DNA of 64,000 nucleotides from positions 46,754,094 through 46,818,093 of the forward strand of contig CM067306.1 of assembly GCA_034231615.1 (NCBI GenBank). Reading direction: 5' to 3'. This DNA comes from Meghimatium bilineatum. Taxonomy: Eukaryota; Mollusca; Gastropoda; Stylommatophora; Philomycidae. Both the position numbers and the translations under genes were made by a program. Positions 31,310 to 42,625 of the stretch are shown piece after piece (within the stretch, counting starts at the first letter, position 1; every line of letters starts with the position of its first letter). Below the pieces are notes generated by a model. It did not search any database and was not told the DNA's origin. It saw only the letters and a list, made by a program, of their open reading frames with translations.

Positions 31310-33118
31310 AACAAGCCCCACCATTCTTTTCTTAGCATGAACATTTCTATCATGCGCAGCATGCTTTGAGAGTCTGTGAGTATTACCAAGTGTGTTTATG
31401 TATTAGTTATCAACCAATTAAGTGCTGCTGTAACTCCTATCTCCATGCTCGATGTGACAGTAGAATATGCTGAAGATTTCTCAACAAACTTCACACTGCT
31501 TCTGTTGGCAACAAAACTCCATCTGCTTTTATTTGTGTTTCTGTTAACAGAGCCATCTGTGTATATAAATATGTCTTGTGGTTTCGAGTGTAGTCATGCA
31601 AGTTCGTGCACTGTATCCTGAGCCCTGACGTCTATCAATTTTCAACACGATTTATCTAGTTGTATTATTACTTTAGTCAATGAGTTCTTCTCAGTGTCTA
31701 CCTCCACTCATTCACTGCCCTTTCCTATTTCTTCCAATTAACATACTCTTCACAGTGTGTCTTCGGTCTCTGCCTTCCATGATCTGCCACGCTTGATTCG
31801 TTTTCTTTTTGGCTCATCTAGATGTTGGTGTAATGGGTGGTGGTTTTATTCTGTCACTTTAAGGTACAACCTAACTTGTGCTACCTGATATTGCACTCTA
31901 ATGCTGGGGAGGTCAAGCAGAAATCTCATAGCAGAGATGGGTGTATCTCTAGTACACCCCAGTACAGCTCTCATTGTCTAATTTTGAACTTTTTCCAATC
32001 TATCAACTTGTATCTGTGACAGTGTTAGTAGGCCAAGGCTATAATCTATGACAGATAACACCTTCACTTGCAGAAGCAGAAAATGTACCCATTGCTGCAT
32101 GTCAAAGGTCGCCATAACCTTGATAACACTGATCCCTCTTTAAGCCTTCTGAATCATATTTGTAACGTGTTTGTTGAATGAGAGACTTCTATCAAAGATT
32201 ATCCCAAGATATTTAAGGTCCTGTTCTCTTTCAATGAAAGAGCCCATGCAACTAACAGCTGGCAGTGTGTCATTGACCAGATTATTATTTAAGGAGTACC
32301 AGACGACCTTTGCTTTCAAGGGATTGATCACAATGTTGTATGTTCTGCACCATATCGATAATTGATCTAGTCCATTCTGTACACTGTCAGCGATATCTGT
32401 TATGTTCCTGCTTATGTTATATAGTAGGATATCATCAGCGTATGTTAGAACTCTACAATTTCTGGAGGTTTGCAAATGAGCAATTCTCAAAGTATACACA
32501 TTAAACAGTACTGGGGACAGAGGAGATCCTTGTGGCAGACCAGGTGCTATTGTTCTGATCTCAGACGTCCAGAATCCACACCTCAGAGCGACTTTTCTAC
32601 AGATTGTCACATTTGCTATCCAGTGTAGGATCCAGGGATGGATATCTTGTTCCCTTAGCATGTCGATAAGATGGGTATAACTAACTCTATTGTACACATC
32701 TTCCAGGTCTATCTGGTCTAACTGCAGATTTTTCTTTATTCTGAAAACCTTCATAAACTTCATATGCAAGAACTGCGGCATTTGTGACTGTGTCTCTTCT
32801 GGGTCTGTATGCACCTAAATGTTTTGGGAGAATGCCTTTTATCTCTAGTTCCCTGGTTATGCGTTTAGCAATAATTTGTTCCAGAATCTTACGATACACA
32901 TTCTGCAGTGTAATGATGTGATAACCTTTTATGTCCATAGAATCTTTGTCTGGTTTTGGCACGGGTATAAGATAGCTATGTAGCCACTCCTCTGGTATTA
33001 CTACTGTTTTCAGACTCATATTATAATCGTCTGTTATTTTAGGTAGCATATTCTCCACCAATGTCCTTGAGTAATCTGTACCTGATTCCATCCGAGCCTG
33101 GAGCACCATCAGATGCAT
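31310..33118 (-). pseudogene. RT and first half of RNase H of H1
   Basis: From 33118 downward: APGSDGIRYRLL in an alternate frame, VIPEEWLHSYLIPVPKPDKD, ILPKHLGAYRPRRDTVTNAA, QIDLEDVYNRVSYTHLIDML (first palm Asp, near 32690), GLPQGSPLSPVLFNVYTLRI (near 32530), VLTYADDILLYN (near 32430) and LKYLGIIFDRSLSFNKHV. Then RNase H YTDGSVNRNT near 31555, SSMEIGVTAALNWL and ILTDSQSMLRMI near 31385-31350. YADD is intact; frameshifts and one stop near 31405 are present. R1/I-type LPQGSPLSPVLFN wording distinguishes this family from A, B, D and F. Confidence 0.8.
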
Positions 33119-33139
33119 ACTTAATAGCTAGTTGAACTT

Positions 33140-33227
33140 AACAATACCCATTTCTAAGAAAGGAAATTCGAAAGTGTGTAAGAATTATAGAACCATTAGC
33201 CTTATAATGCATCTGAGTAAAGTGATG
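33140..33227 (+). mobile_element. LINE fragment K, left part
   Basis: Plus-strand RT fragment reading IPISKKGNSKVCKNYRTISL then IMHLSKVM, the RT block that precedes the palm. It is split by the family-H insertion and continues at 35226. Confidence 0.7.
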
Positions 33228-35210
33228 AAAAATCATAACGATGCAGAACACCACAGGCAAACTGATTGAGAAGATTGTAGCACAGCACCTCGATCGAGAA
33301 CTGGAAGAGAGTCGTATCTTTATGGACACGCTCGGAGGATACATGGCGCAATGCCTCTGTTTTCGCCTACGATCTATTCGAGGGCTTCCATGCAGGCCTG
33401 GAAACATGTGCTGTCGCTATTGACTTGGAGGACGCGTATAACAGAGTGCCGTTTGAATACCTCATCAATGCTCTTGCTCTTTAATGTTGACTCTTTCGTC
33501 ATCAGTTGGATATCAGCTGTGTTGCTTGAGAGGAAGGTGGCTCTCAGGTGCAGTTGTTGGACATCTCAACCTATAACATTACGCGCAGGCCTTCCACAGG
33601 GATCTCCCCTCTCACCCGTATTATTCAATGTTTACACTGTGGCAATCACACAGCAGCAGCTCGACGGGAGAGGTAGAACAATGTCTTTTGCAGATGATAT
33701 CCTGGTACACAGACAGGGAAGAGAGAACAGAAACTGTAGGATAACTGCAGAAAGTGCTAGACCGTATCACCTTATGGTGTGATATTCAGGTGCACAGATC
33801 AACCAAGAGAAGGCTGCGGTGACATAGTTCTCTTTTTATAATCATATCGTAAAGTCTGTGACACAGACTGTGGAGATTAGAGAGTACGATATAATCAGGA
33901 CCTCATCCTTACAGTACATGGGCGTGGGATTTGATCGTAGTCTGTGTTTCCAGGAACACTTTGATCATGTTATCGCTAAAGCCCACAGAGGACTTTCCGC
34001 TCTGAGAGTAATGGCAGTGGCCGACACTAAACAACCACAGCTCGTAATCTTATATGAGGCTCTTGTCCTCCCTGTCATTGAATATGCAGGCGCTACTATC
34101 ACCACCAGTCACACACAGATTGAGAGGCTGGAGAGGATTCAGAACGAAGCGATGTGGATCATTCTTGGATGCACAAGGGACACACCCTGTGTGGCTATGA
34201 GCTTTCTTCTTGATTTTCCGATCATATTTCATAGAATTGATATGTGACATGCCAGTGCATACCTTAGAGTGAGTTCTGACATAGACCACTCACTACATAG
34301 CGAGCTCCCTCTTGTGAAGAGAAGCAGGCTCAAGAGAGGCAAATCTTGGATGGGTCTGGCCGAGGATACCGTTAAACGTATCTGTGCCCCAGAAGATATA
34401 GCTCCTAGTGAGGAATGGATACCTATTCCTACATTCTTTCAAGTGGCAGTCAAGACTGTCATTACACTCAACAGAGAGTGCAGGAAACACAGCCATGTAA
34501 GCATGGATGCTGAGGTCAAGGCACTAATATGCGAGAATGCTGATGATTCAGATGTTGTGATTTACACGGACATCCATCACCAGCGATGCACATGGGCCTT
34601 TACTGTTAGATCAAAAGGGAAAACAGTACATGAAACCAGTGGTGCCTTTAACGCAACAATGAGCAGTCTAACTATGGAAGTATTCGCCATAAGGAAGGCA
34701 CTTTACTGGCTGGAATCGCAAACCTATTCCCATGCATGCATACTCAGTGAATCCCTGAATATGATTCAGAAAGTCAAAACAGGTGATGTACGTAGGGAAT
34801 GTGCGGAGTCATTGGAGAGAGCTAAAATTCGGCCATCACTATGAAAACTCACACTTATTTTTGTCCTCAGACATGCGGTAGTGGAGGGAAACGAACGAGC
34901 CAACAAATTACCTAGTCACGCCACCACAACAGACGGTCAGCCTATGGACCGAGCAGACATACTCACTGCTCTTCGTGAGTCCTTGCGACCAGAGGATTTT
35001 GAGATGAATAAGCATGAATCAATATTAAGAATGCAAGAATTGGGAGTTTGGATAGGCGTGGCCCGAAGAGTACTCCTGACAGATTTCAAAAAGAGTAGTG
35101 AACCAACAAAGAACTGGAACAATCAGCCGTTATACCCTGAGAGATTTACTGAAGTGGAGATTGGAGCACCTATGGGTGTGTCCGGTGTGCGAAGATGATA
35201 ATCAACATAC
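33228..35210 (+). mobile_element. Family-H LINE copy inserted in K, 15-bp target duplication (one mismatch)
   Basis: Flanked by CTGAGTAAAGTGATG (33213-33227) and CTGAGTAAATTGATG (35211-35225). It carries RT from TGKLIEKIVAQHLDRELEE onward (33240), AIDLEDAYNRVPFEYL in a second frame, GLPQGSPLSPVLFNVYTVAI (near 33600), MSFADDILVHRQGR (33680), LQYMGVGFDRSLCFQEHFDH, then RNase H with YTDIHHQRCTWAF (TDGS altered) near 34565, TMEVFAIRKAL, ILSESLNMIQ (expected Asp replaced by Glu) and GNERANKL. The tail HLWVCPVCEDD ends the element. 5'-truncated; several frameshifts. Confidence 0.87.
33240..35195 (+). pseudogene. RT-RNase H reading segments of the family-H copy in K
   Basis: Main open pieces: 33351-33782 (RT palm; LPQGSPLSPVLF and FADD), 33858-34247 (thumb; ...IERLERIQNEAMW), 34269-34844 (linker and RNase H) and 34881-35198 (RNase H end and tail, final 15 residues in another frame). 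In the RNase H two of the expected acidic positions look changed (TDGS to TDIH keeps the Asp; DS to ES). It was inactivated by at least four frame breaks. Confidence 0.75.
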
Positions 35211-35225
35211 CTGAGTAAATTGATG

Positions 35226-35385
35226 CTCAAAATACTACATAACAGAATAAAGCACATGTCCGAAGAAGTAATTGCAGAAGAACCAGCTGGCTTCAGAGCA
35301 AACAGAAGCACTGTTGAACATATATTTAACATCCAAACATTAATGTAAAAAAAATATTCAGCACCAACGTGATCTATATCACAAT
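35226..35385 (+). mobile_element. LINE fragment K, right part
   Basis: Continues K after the family-H insertion: LKILHNRIKHMSEEVIAEEP, AGFRANRSTVEHIFNIQTL, then after a frame break QHQRDLYHN, where the RT palm would begin. It is cut there by the R3 fragment. Confidence 0.7.
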
Positions 35386-35656
35386 TTGAAAGAACTACTA
35401 AGAGAAATAAATATCAGGCAAATAAAATACTTTGGACACATTAAAAGACATGACACCTTATTGAAGACCTTACTTGAGGTTAAAGTCAAAGGGAAGCGAG
35501 CAAGAGGTAGGCAGAGATACAAGTGGGAGAGTAACATTACACGATGGACAGATTACAGTCTAGCAGAGTGCACCACCAAGACAAGAGACAGGAGATGTTG
35601 GAGATACGTTGCAGCCAACCTTCGTTGCGGAGACGGCACTTGATGATGATGATGAT
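35386..35656 (+). mobile_element. RTE-like LINE fragment R3, 3' end only
   Basis: Nearly identical by eye to the last 270 bp of R2 (31019-31287): KELLREINIRQIKYFGHIKR, GKRARGRQRYKWESNITRW, a final CGDGT and a TGATGATGATGATGATA tail. Two near-identical copies 4.4 kb apart suggest recent activity of this family. I could not settle a target duplication. Confidence 0.85.
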
Positions 35657-36400
35657 ATGAATTTTAAGAAATCCCAACCCCCATTCAGTCTGTTCTCAAA
35701 ATGGCAATGGTCTATCAAATGTCACATACATGCATGAATATGCTCAAATGCCCTCTTCCGTTTTGTACTCATATGTTAGGGGAAGATTGGGGCTTAAAGT
35801 CTAAATTTTTATGTTTCCGTGTATATGTACTCTACCTTACAAGATATAATTTTTATTTTGTGCTAATATGATAGCTCATCCGTTCCTCTAACAAAGAACA
35901 GACTAAAAATAAACCAGAATTTTATGACCTTGAAAATATTTAATGAAATGCATCAAAAAATAAAATGTGACGTTTTGCCCCAGTGCAGTATCTACCTGGT
36001 ATTTGACCTGTACATTTCTCACACACTCGCCTCATCCACTTGTGATGGCCTTTCAGTCCATTTCTTACATTCCATTGCCAAAGTTGGCCATTATCACCCA
36101 AAGAAGTAGGTATGTTTGGCTATCTCAGACGAGGAGCATCACCAGTCTGTGAACAAATCTCATATAAGAAGGACATCATTCCGCTGTATGCCCCTGGATA
36201 CTGAACACAATTCATATTTTATTTGTATGTAAAATATGTACAGTGGTCTGTATGAGCCGTGTTGGGCAGTGGCAGCAGTAAAGTAAGAGTAGGTTTGCTT
36301 CATCCTCAAAGACATCTCCTGAGTCCATCTCAATACTACTTTGGTCAGAAATTTGAACAATCTGCTCCCTAACATTTGTTTAATGCTATTCCTTTGTCTC
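35657..36400. other. Unassigned intron 4 sequence
   Basis: No supported gene or repeat. Immediately after R3 the sequence reads NFKKS, possibly more of K. Confidence 0.4.
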
Positions 36401-36401
36401 C

Positions 36402-37515
36402 AGGTCAACACTTCCAAGACTATGTTAATAAATTTTACTAACTGCAACCTTAAAATCACTCTCAGCAGAGAAACAATTCAGACAGTTGATAATTTTTCTT
36501 ATTTAGGCAGCAAAATTACACAAGACCTAAGACATATGGAGTTCCCCAACATCTGATAAACCTATGTCAGAGCATATACGCCAATAGTCAAAGAACAAGT
36601 GCAGCTACATCCAATAAATTTCAAATTCATTTGGGTGTGAGACAGGGATGTGTACTATCCCCCCTACTGTTCATAACATACATAGACGATATCTGTAAAA
36701 TAGCAAAGACAACGGACGAAATCAATCTGAAAGATAACTTTAGCGAACTACTATTTGCAGACGACCAAGCACAAGTAGCATCATCCGAAGAAGAACTACA
36801 AGGACAAATAGATAAATTACATCAAACATGCCATACCTTTAACATGAAGATAAATATAGAAAAGACTGAAGTAATGAAGATAGAAAGAACAGAAAGTAAC
36901 ACCAATATATATATTGAAAACAACAGACTTAACCAAGTGACAGAATTCACATACCTAGGAAGTAATATAACAGCAGATGGCAAGAGCAGCAAAGAAATAC
37001 ACAATAGATGTAGTAAAGCATATCAAGCCCTAGGGCAAATGATACCAATCTTCAGAAACAAATACATAGATTTAAATACCAAAATAACACTATTCAAAAC
37101 GATTATTATGCCAACACTGTGATACCAATGCCAAACATGGACAACGACAGCGCAAGATAAACGTAAACTTGGGACAGCTGAAATGGTGTGCTCACGCAGA
37201 ATCCTAGGAATATCGTTAAGAGACAGTGGGAATAATGAAGACACAACAAAAACCGGCACCACCCCAATCTTAGAATACATCAAGAGACAACAGATCAAAT
37301 GGTTTGCACACATCAGCAGACTACCATCAGACAGCATACCACAGCAAGCTATGCTACACAGATATAGCGAAGGCAGACCTAGAGGCTTACCACGAAAACG
37401 ATGGACCACTGAAATAAAAGCGGTGACACATTCCACAATATATTCAGCACATAAGAGGGCCATCTCCAGAAAACTCTTCTACCCCTGATGCCAAAAGGCA
37501 ACAAAGGGTTTCAGC
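36402..37515 (+). mobile_element. Family-G LINE copy G2 (RT half) with a foreign RT scrap at its 5' side
   Basis: 36402-36530 reads INFTNCNLKITLSRETIQTV then DNFSYLGSKITQD, a post-palm block of some LINE. From 36535 a G element runs: LGVRQGCVLSPLLFITYIDD (36625-36690), ELLFADDQAQVASSEEEL (intact FADD near 36755), FTYLGSNITADGKSSKEI, PTL.YQCQTWTT (stop at 37122), EYIKRQQIKWFAHISRL and GRPRGLPRKRWTTEIK. 5'-truncated. Confidence 0.75.
36631..37488 (+). pseudogene. RT palm-to-C-terminus of G2
   Basis: Two open pieces (36631-37122 and 37183-37488) in the same element, separated by a stop just after LFKTIIMPTL. The catalytic FADD box is intact, unlike in the longer G1 copy at 61889-63205, where the second Asp is Gly. 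No RNase H follows. Confidence 0.75.
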
Positions 37516-37539
37516 GAATAGATAGAATGACACAAAATG

Positions 37540-37751
37540 GAGATACAACAAAAGAGATCTCTATCAGAATTACGTTAGCATGAAGTGCATTCCACCACCT
37601 AAGAAACATCTGGAAATAAAAAAAAATAATAAGTAAACATACCAAACTATGACTGTTCAACCCCAGTGTGATATCCGTGTCGACATATGGTTGCGAATGT
37701 TGGAAAATGACAAAGGCGCTGGAGAAGAAACTGAACTCATTTGAAAATAGT
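37540..37751 (+). mobile_element. Family-E LINE fragment
   Basis: Reads an RNIWK-like block, LFNPSVISVSTYGCECWKMT and KALEKKLNSFEN, matching the E copies at 44686-45483 (SNIIPILSYGCESWKATKAT) and 59535-60226. It ends where the 3' end of H2 begins. Confidence 0.6.
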
Positions 37752-38039
37752 CGTTGAATCATTGTCACTGCACTCCGGACAAGTCCATAGGTGCTCAGGT
37801 CTGTCCTTGTGTGTAGCCGCCATAACACGTTGACTGATGGTCCCAGCACGACGTTAACTAACCATCATTATTTTTTGCCTATGAAACCGCTTCTTCCTAG
37901 CGACACAACATTTCAAACCAAACTCCCTTAATCTATTCATGAACAAGAGTCATAAGCGCTTATAGTCATTTGTTCTGGCGTTTTCCTGTAGGGCATTCAA
38001 AATTTCTGCTCAATCCATTACTTCTCCAACAGTCGTAGT

Positions 38040-38420
38040 AGCAGCATGTATGGCCAGCCTGTCTGCTCTCTCATTACCCTGGACTCCTGCATGTCCCAGT
38101 ACAAAAATAAAAGTTACTTTACGCACACAGGAATTCTTCACTGATCCAGCCACTGTTGCTGAATGTACCCCACCTGAACTTTCACAATCATACTCATCGA
38201 GTCACTGAGTATACGGGCATGCTCGCAGATAGTCTGTGAGCACACCCATTTCAAAGCTTTGGTTACTGCTAAAATCTCCATTGTCATCTGAACGAATGCA
38301 CCACTTTCCTCTCTGATGGTCTCCCCCCGCCTTTGAGCAGTGAAGGCCCAGGCATTCAGGATGTGTCTCAACCGACCCATCTGTATATATATAATCATAC
38401 ACCCTCTCTGGAATTCTCAC
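38040..38420 (-). pseudogene. RNase H domain of H2
   Basis: From 38420: YIYTDGSVETHPEC (TDGS), WAFTAQRRGETIREESGAF in the overlapping frame, TMEILAVTKALKWV (Glu), and ILSDSMSMIVKVQVGYIQQQ (Asp near 38205). The final block GNERADRLAIHAATT is near 38085-38040. Two overlapping frames share the domain. Confidence 0.75.
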
Positions 38421-38656
38421 CGATCAGAACGAGCACCTCCGACAACTCCACCAGTGTCGGACACCATTCCTGCATTCTCTATTGAGTGTTATTATTACTT
38501 TGAAGGCTGTCTGACAATCTAAGGGCACATAACTCCATTCTGCACCAGGCAGCACATCCTCCAATCTGCACACACTCTGTATAATATCCTCTGTGTGCCC
38601 CATCCACGACTTATTCAGTGTCAGAATTGCCAGTGTGTACTCCACCACCGCCACCA

Positions 38657-39934
38657 CTAATCCCTGATACAGCAGAAATAGCAGTCTCTGTTCACATTGA
38701 GCAGAGCCATAATTTTCATCGCTGCAAGACCTTTATACGCCTTTACATTGGTGTGGTCAACATAATCTTTGAAACTCAGACCTCGGCCCATCATAACCCC
38801 TAAGTACTTCAATGTGCTGGTTCCCTCTGGGACATCCCCTCTCAAGGTAACCGATGGCGTGTTTACTATGTGATTATTTAGGGAAAACCATGTTATCATT
38901 GCTTTTGATGGATTAACAAAATCTCCAGAATTACTGTACCACTCCCCTATATGATCAAGCTCCTTCTGCAAATTCCTGGTGATCATTTCTCTATCTCTGC
39001 TCTGTCTATATACCAAGATGTCATCAGCATAGGACATAGTTCTCCCTGGTCCTGCAATCTGACAGCTTGTAATTTGAACTGTATACACAAATAATACTGG
39101 GGACAGAGATGACCCTTGTGGCAGTCCTGGGTGTATGACTGTTGATACCGAAGACCAACTCCACACTTAAGAACAACCTGTCTCTGAAAAAGTGATAATC
39201 CACCTGACAATAAAAGGACTTACGTGGAGTTGCAGCATTATGATCATCAAGAAATCCAAGGGCACTCTGTTATAAGCATCTTCCAGGTCTATAGCAGTCC
39301 TGCATGTCTCCATCCGTTCGTCAAAACTTTCGAACATTTCTTGCGTGAATACAGCAATGTTATGCCAAGTCTGCTTGCCTGGAACATAGCCTCCCAACGT
39401 TGAAGGTAGTCTGTTAATCCTCTTTAGATGTAGGGGCAACTTCCATGCAACAATCTGTTCTAACAACTTGCCGATCGTATTCTGCATCGTTATGAGCCCC
39501 TGAAACCCTGTATCTTCACATGACTTGCCAGGCTTGGGTAGTGTGATTAAGTAACTATGCAACCAGTCTTCTTCTACTGTGCCATTCACTAGGTTCTTGT
39601 TAAACAATATTGCCAGCTCCTTAAGGTCCTCGTCTGACCTGCCTCTGAGATTGTCGTACCTAATGCCATCGGGTCCTAGCGCTGTGTTTCTTGATTGTTG
39701 CAGTGTGGCAGTAATATCTTTAAAAGTAATTACATCAGCTCTTTCCAAAACTTGCTTATTGCACATGTCTGTGACTGTTTTCATGATTTCATTGTAATTC
39801 CCTAAGTTCCTCTGACAAATTTGTGCCTTATAATGAGCCAGCAGTGCTGAACCCTTATTCTCGTCTGTCTTTTTCCATACTAAGTCTGTGCTTTGGAAAT
39901 TTGGGATTGTTATATGCTTCCTTGGGTCATTCAT
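38657..39934 (-). pseudogene. Reverse transcriptase of H2
   Basis: 39167-39934 is a 255-residue open run with TALGPDGIRYDNLRGRSD, VEEDWLHSYLITLPKPGKS, GGYVPGKQTWHNIAVF and TAIDLEDAYNRVPLDFLMI (first palm Asp, near 39290). After a frame break, 38657-39166 has GLPQGSSLSPVLFVYTV, RTMSYADDILVYRQSRDRE (intact YADD near 39030), FVNPSKAMITWFSLNNH and LKYLGVMMGRGLSFKDYVDH. One frame break near 39170 and others downstream. The family is I/R1-like by wording of these blocks. Confidence 0.82.
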
Positions 39935-40404
39935 TTATCTGTGTATGCGCCAGTGCAGTTTTAGCGACTTTTCAGTTGCAATGTCATGACAAAAGTCTTC
40001 CCATTCTTTTTCCTTTTTAGATTTGGCGATATCTTTAAACTGTTGAACCCTGTTGTCTTTGGTCTGTTTTAATTGCAAAACAAATCTGGTTCTGCTGTCA
40101 CTTTTTCCCATTATTTTTGTCACTCTGCAACTGTGTTGCGTTTGCTCTTCCATGCTCATTGAACCTCATCATTCCGGGGAGTCGTGTGTGGAGGGGGGGA
40201 GCGTTGATTCCACACACGTGACCTGGTGACATTTGTCCTACGTTTTTCCTTCCTAATTCTGCTTATGATGGACAGCCAGTTGCAATCATTCTGGAAGGAC
40301 TTAACTTTAGCTCTCTGTTGTTTACTTTTTCCTTTGTCCACCAACAAGACACATGGCCGATGCCGTGATGCCCCAACACATCCCATCTACATCTGGGCGC
40401 AATA

Positions 40405-41056
40405 TCAGCCGTCACTGTCATTGTCGCCATCCCTAGCTGCCAACCTTGCCATGCGCCCGTCGTTTATGCATACTAAATTCATATTAATCAGAGCCTCCTC
40501 AAGATCTCTTCCCTGTTGATTAGAGGCAGTATTGCCCCAAGATCTACCTATTTCATTAAAATCTATGCGAAAAGTTACTTCTCTTTCATCCTTCACTATC
40601 TCACCTAGAGATTACAAGCGTTACACATTCAGGCTGGCGTTGCACGCATACACGTTGACGAGTACGAAAGGGTGCCGTACGTTTTGTAATCTGACAGCTT
40701 GCAGCTGAATTTCGCCTTTATCCCATTCAGTCATATCTATCTCGACCATGTCAATGCCTTCTCGTACAAGAATTACTTGCCCAAAGTGTCGCCTATTGTA
40801 GAAACTATGAAAGCTGGTGACTTGGAGACGGTTTCCCATTCCCAAATGTGATTCTTGTATAGCCATGATATCTGTGCTGTAGATTAATTTTTCTTGTTCT
40901 AAACGTCATCTTTCAACACTGGTGACATTCCAGAACAACACATGTAACAATTTTAAAGACAGATGGACGACTTTTGATCTGTGGTGTCTTGCTCCAGCAC
41001 GTCGACCTTGTCATTTGGCTCCACCCCGTTTAGGACGTTTACATTTGCCAACCATT
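40405..41056 (-). pseudogene. Endonuclease domain of H2
   Basis: Two open pieces, 40621-40866 and 40405-40596. The first reads MAIQESHLGMGNRLQVTSF, FGQVILVREGIDMVEIDM and PFVLVNVYACNAS; the second FRIDFNEIGRSWGNTAS and LEEALINMNLVCINDG, corresponding to the GDFN block and the strand after it. The presumed start ATG with a basic N-terminus lies near 41056, with two stops before the first open piece. Confidence 0.7.
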
Positions 41057-41084
41057 TTCTGTGTACTAGGCCTTGCAGTCATGT

Positions 41085-41384
41085 GAAATAATAGCAATAC
41101 TCATGAAAATTTAATGTCTGATGCACGTACTCTAGATCTTGATGAGTAGACTCTCTGTCAAAATAACTAACACCACATCCTAGACGAAATAATGAAATAA
41201 TCCATCTTTCAAGTGATGTTGACAGTGTCACACAAAAACACAAGTTGTTAACTCCGCCATTTTGACCAGGAGAGTATGGAGAATATTGTGCTGCTAGTTT
41301 TACAGCTGGGCTGCATTATTTGCACCTAATGGTCCAACACACCTGTTTTTGGCATCATTAAAATGTCTAAATTAGAGAATTCAA
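41085..41384. other. Unassigned, with an S1-like variant at 41275-41360
   Basis: 41275-41360 is nearly identical to 44095-44182 (GGAGAATATTGTGCTGCTAG, TTTACAGCTGGGCTGCATTA, TTTGGCATCATT). Both resemble the inner part of S1 but form a distinct sub-variant. Confidence 0.55.
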
Positions 41385-41685
41385 GTCAAACATGCAAGTA
41401 AGAGCAAACAGTAATATGTTTCTACAACAAGAATAAAACGATGGACTTATATCAGACATGTACTTAAGAATGAATGAAAAACAGACTACCGCTACAAGCA
41501 TTAAAATGGGTACCAGATAGAAAAAAAGAGGAAGACCAAGAGATACTCTTTGCAGAACAACCATCAAAGAGGGTATGACTATGGGTCACAACAACATACA
41601 AGAATTACACACAGTAGCATCACATGACTCAATCTGGAGAGTTCTGGTTTCTTCTCTATGCACCATGTTCAGCACTGAAGGAACA
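41385..41685 (+). mobile_element. Family-E LINE C-terminal fragment
   Basis: Reads RIKRWTYIRHVLKNE, an RGRPRDTLCRTTIKEGMTMG block in another frame, and SSLCTMFSTEGT at the stop, the same terminal order as E1 (RRWTYICHVLRMN, RGRPREALRRTINREGMSM, FALCAAYGPGGT). Confidence 0.65.
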
Positions 41686-42109
41686 TAGATAGATTCCTTT
41701 GTACAATAGGGATCTCTATTTAAAGCTGTGTTCCATATCCAGGAGAACATGTTCAAGTAGGTGTATCCAAAACCTGAGTCATGATTCCTACTTTGAATGG
41801 GGTCAATTGTGATGGGAGATATGGCTTCTGTGTGTTCTTGAGCATAAACAGCACCCCTGCCGATCTGTCTTACGCTGGACTGGACAATTGTGACTTTCCA
41901 CATTATCATTTTACATACACATTGCTGCCTCTAGCGTGTGTTGCCTTTTCAGATTCAATGTGTACTCTAAAAATCTATCATAGTGAAATCACTCATATCC
42001 AGACATCGACATTGGCTGCCCCTCCAATCTTTCTACAGTTCAGCTGACCAAGCCACAATGCACAGACACCTTCGTCACTGCGTGCTGACAATCTTGCTGG
42101 TTATGTTGG

Positions 42110-42335
42110 CACAGAGGTGTTGGAGATATTGCTTGTCTCTTTGCAGGAAGTTCTCTTTCCATCTATAGCCTCCATGGACATGATCCCTATAGCATTGGCC
42201 AGGAACACAGCACAAGCCGCTGTATTTCTGTTTCTAAGTACACCATGAAGAGGTACTTTTAGGATCTTGGTTATCTGTTAACTATGGGTTCGCATGAGAG
42301 CAATGTGGGACCCTTTGTACCCCTACATGTGAATT
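42110..42335. repeat. Repeat X, copy 3
   Basis: Matches 11755-11985: TGTTGGCACAGAGGTG, GGCCAGGAACACAGCACAAG, ACACCATGAAGAGGTACTTT, TTGGTTATCTG. Unclassified. Confidence 0.55.
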
Positions 42336-42383
42336 CGTACGTCATGTCTGTGTCACCTTGACTTTCTAAGGTATGAACCAGAA

Positions 42384-42606
42384 CATGTGTGTGGTGAGGA
42401 TCCAAAAAGAAAACAAAGAATAACAACACTTTGACCTGTCATGTATGTCATAAGAGGTGTCTAAGAAGGTTTTGGTTGACTTCATTTCATAAAGGGTCAA
42501 AATAACCCAGAAGCCATGCTGATGTCGGGTGTGTAAGGCTGAAAAACGAAGATATATGTAGCTAAGCTGTAAACCACAACAGCACATTTCGTTCTCCTGA
42601 CTACAT
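42384..42606 (+). repeat. S1 short interspersed element, plus
   Basis: GTGTGTGGTGAGGATCCAAA, GTCATAAGAGGTGTCTAAGAAGG, AACCCAGAAGCCATGCTGATG, GTAGCTAAGCTGTAAACCAC and TTCGTTCTCCTGACTACATC, in order. Confidence 0.75.
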
Positions 42607-42625
42607 CTGACTAATCCCCATCAAG

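Larger units (their letters stand above)
26120..33135 (-). mobile_element. Family-H LINE copy H1 (RT and RNase H), host of the deepest nest
   Basis: A minus-strand I/R1-like element. RT occupies 32140-33118, RNase H begins at about 31545 and is interrupted inside the domain by the R2 insertion (26549-31287). It resumes at 26548 with ITWIYCPSHAGVRGYKRADLL and a stop near 26340; the 3' region runs to about 26120. Joining the two sides gives NNSFVLS then ITWIYCPSHAG in one frame. The 5' part (endonuclease) is missing. It lies in MAGUK intron 4. Confidence 0.85.
37752..41080 (-). mobile_element. Family-H LINE copy H2, nearly full ORF (endonuclease-RT-RNase H)
   Basis: The longest family-H copy, minus strand. 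From 41056: an ATG with MVGKCKRPKRGG, LHVLFWNVTSVE (endonuclease start), MAIQESHLGMGNRL (catalytic Glu), DFNEIGRSWGN and ARLAARDGDNDS; a basic linker; RT (38657-39934); RNase H (38050-38400); and a tail RPEHLWTCPECSDND ending at about 37752. It supplies the domain order for the family. Several frame breaks; intron 4, antisense to the host. Confidence 0.85.
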
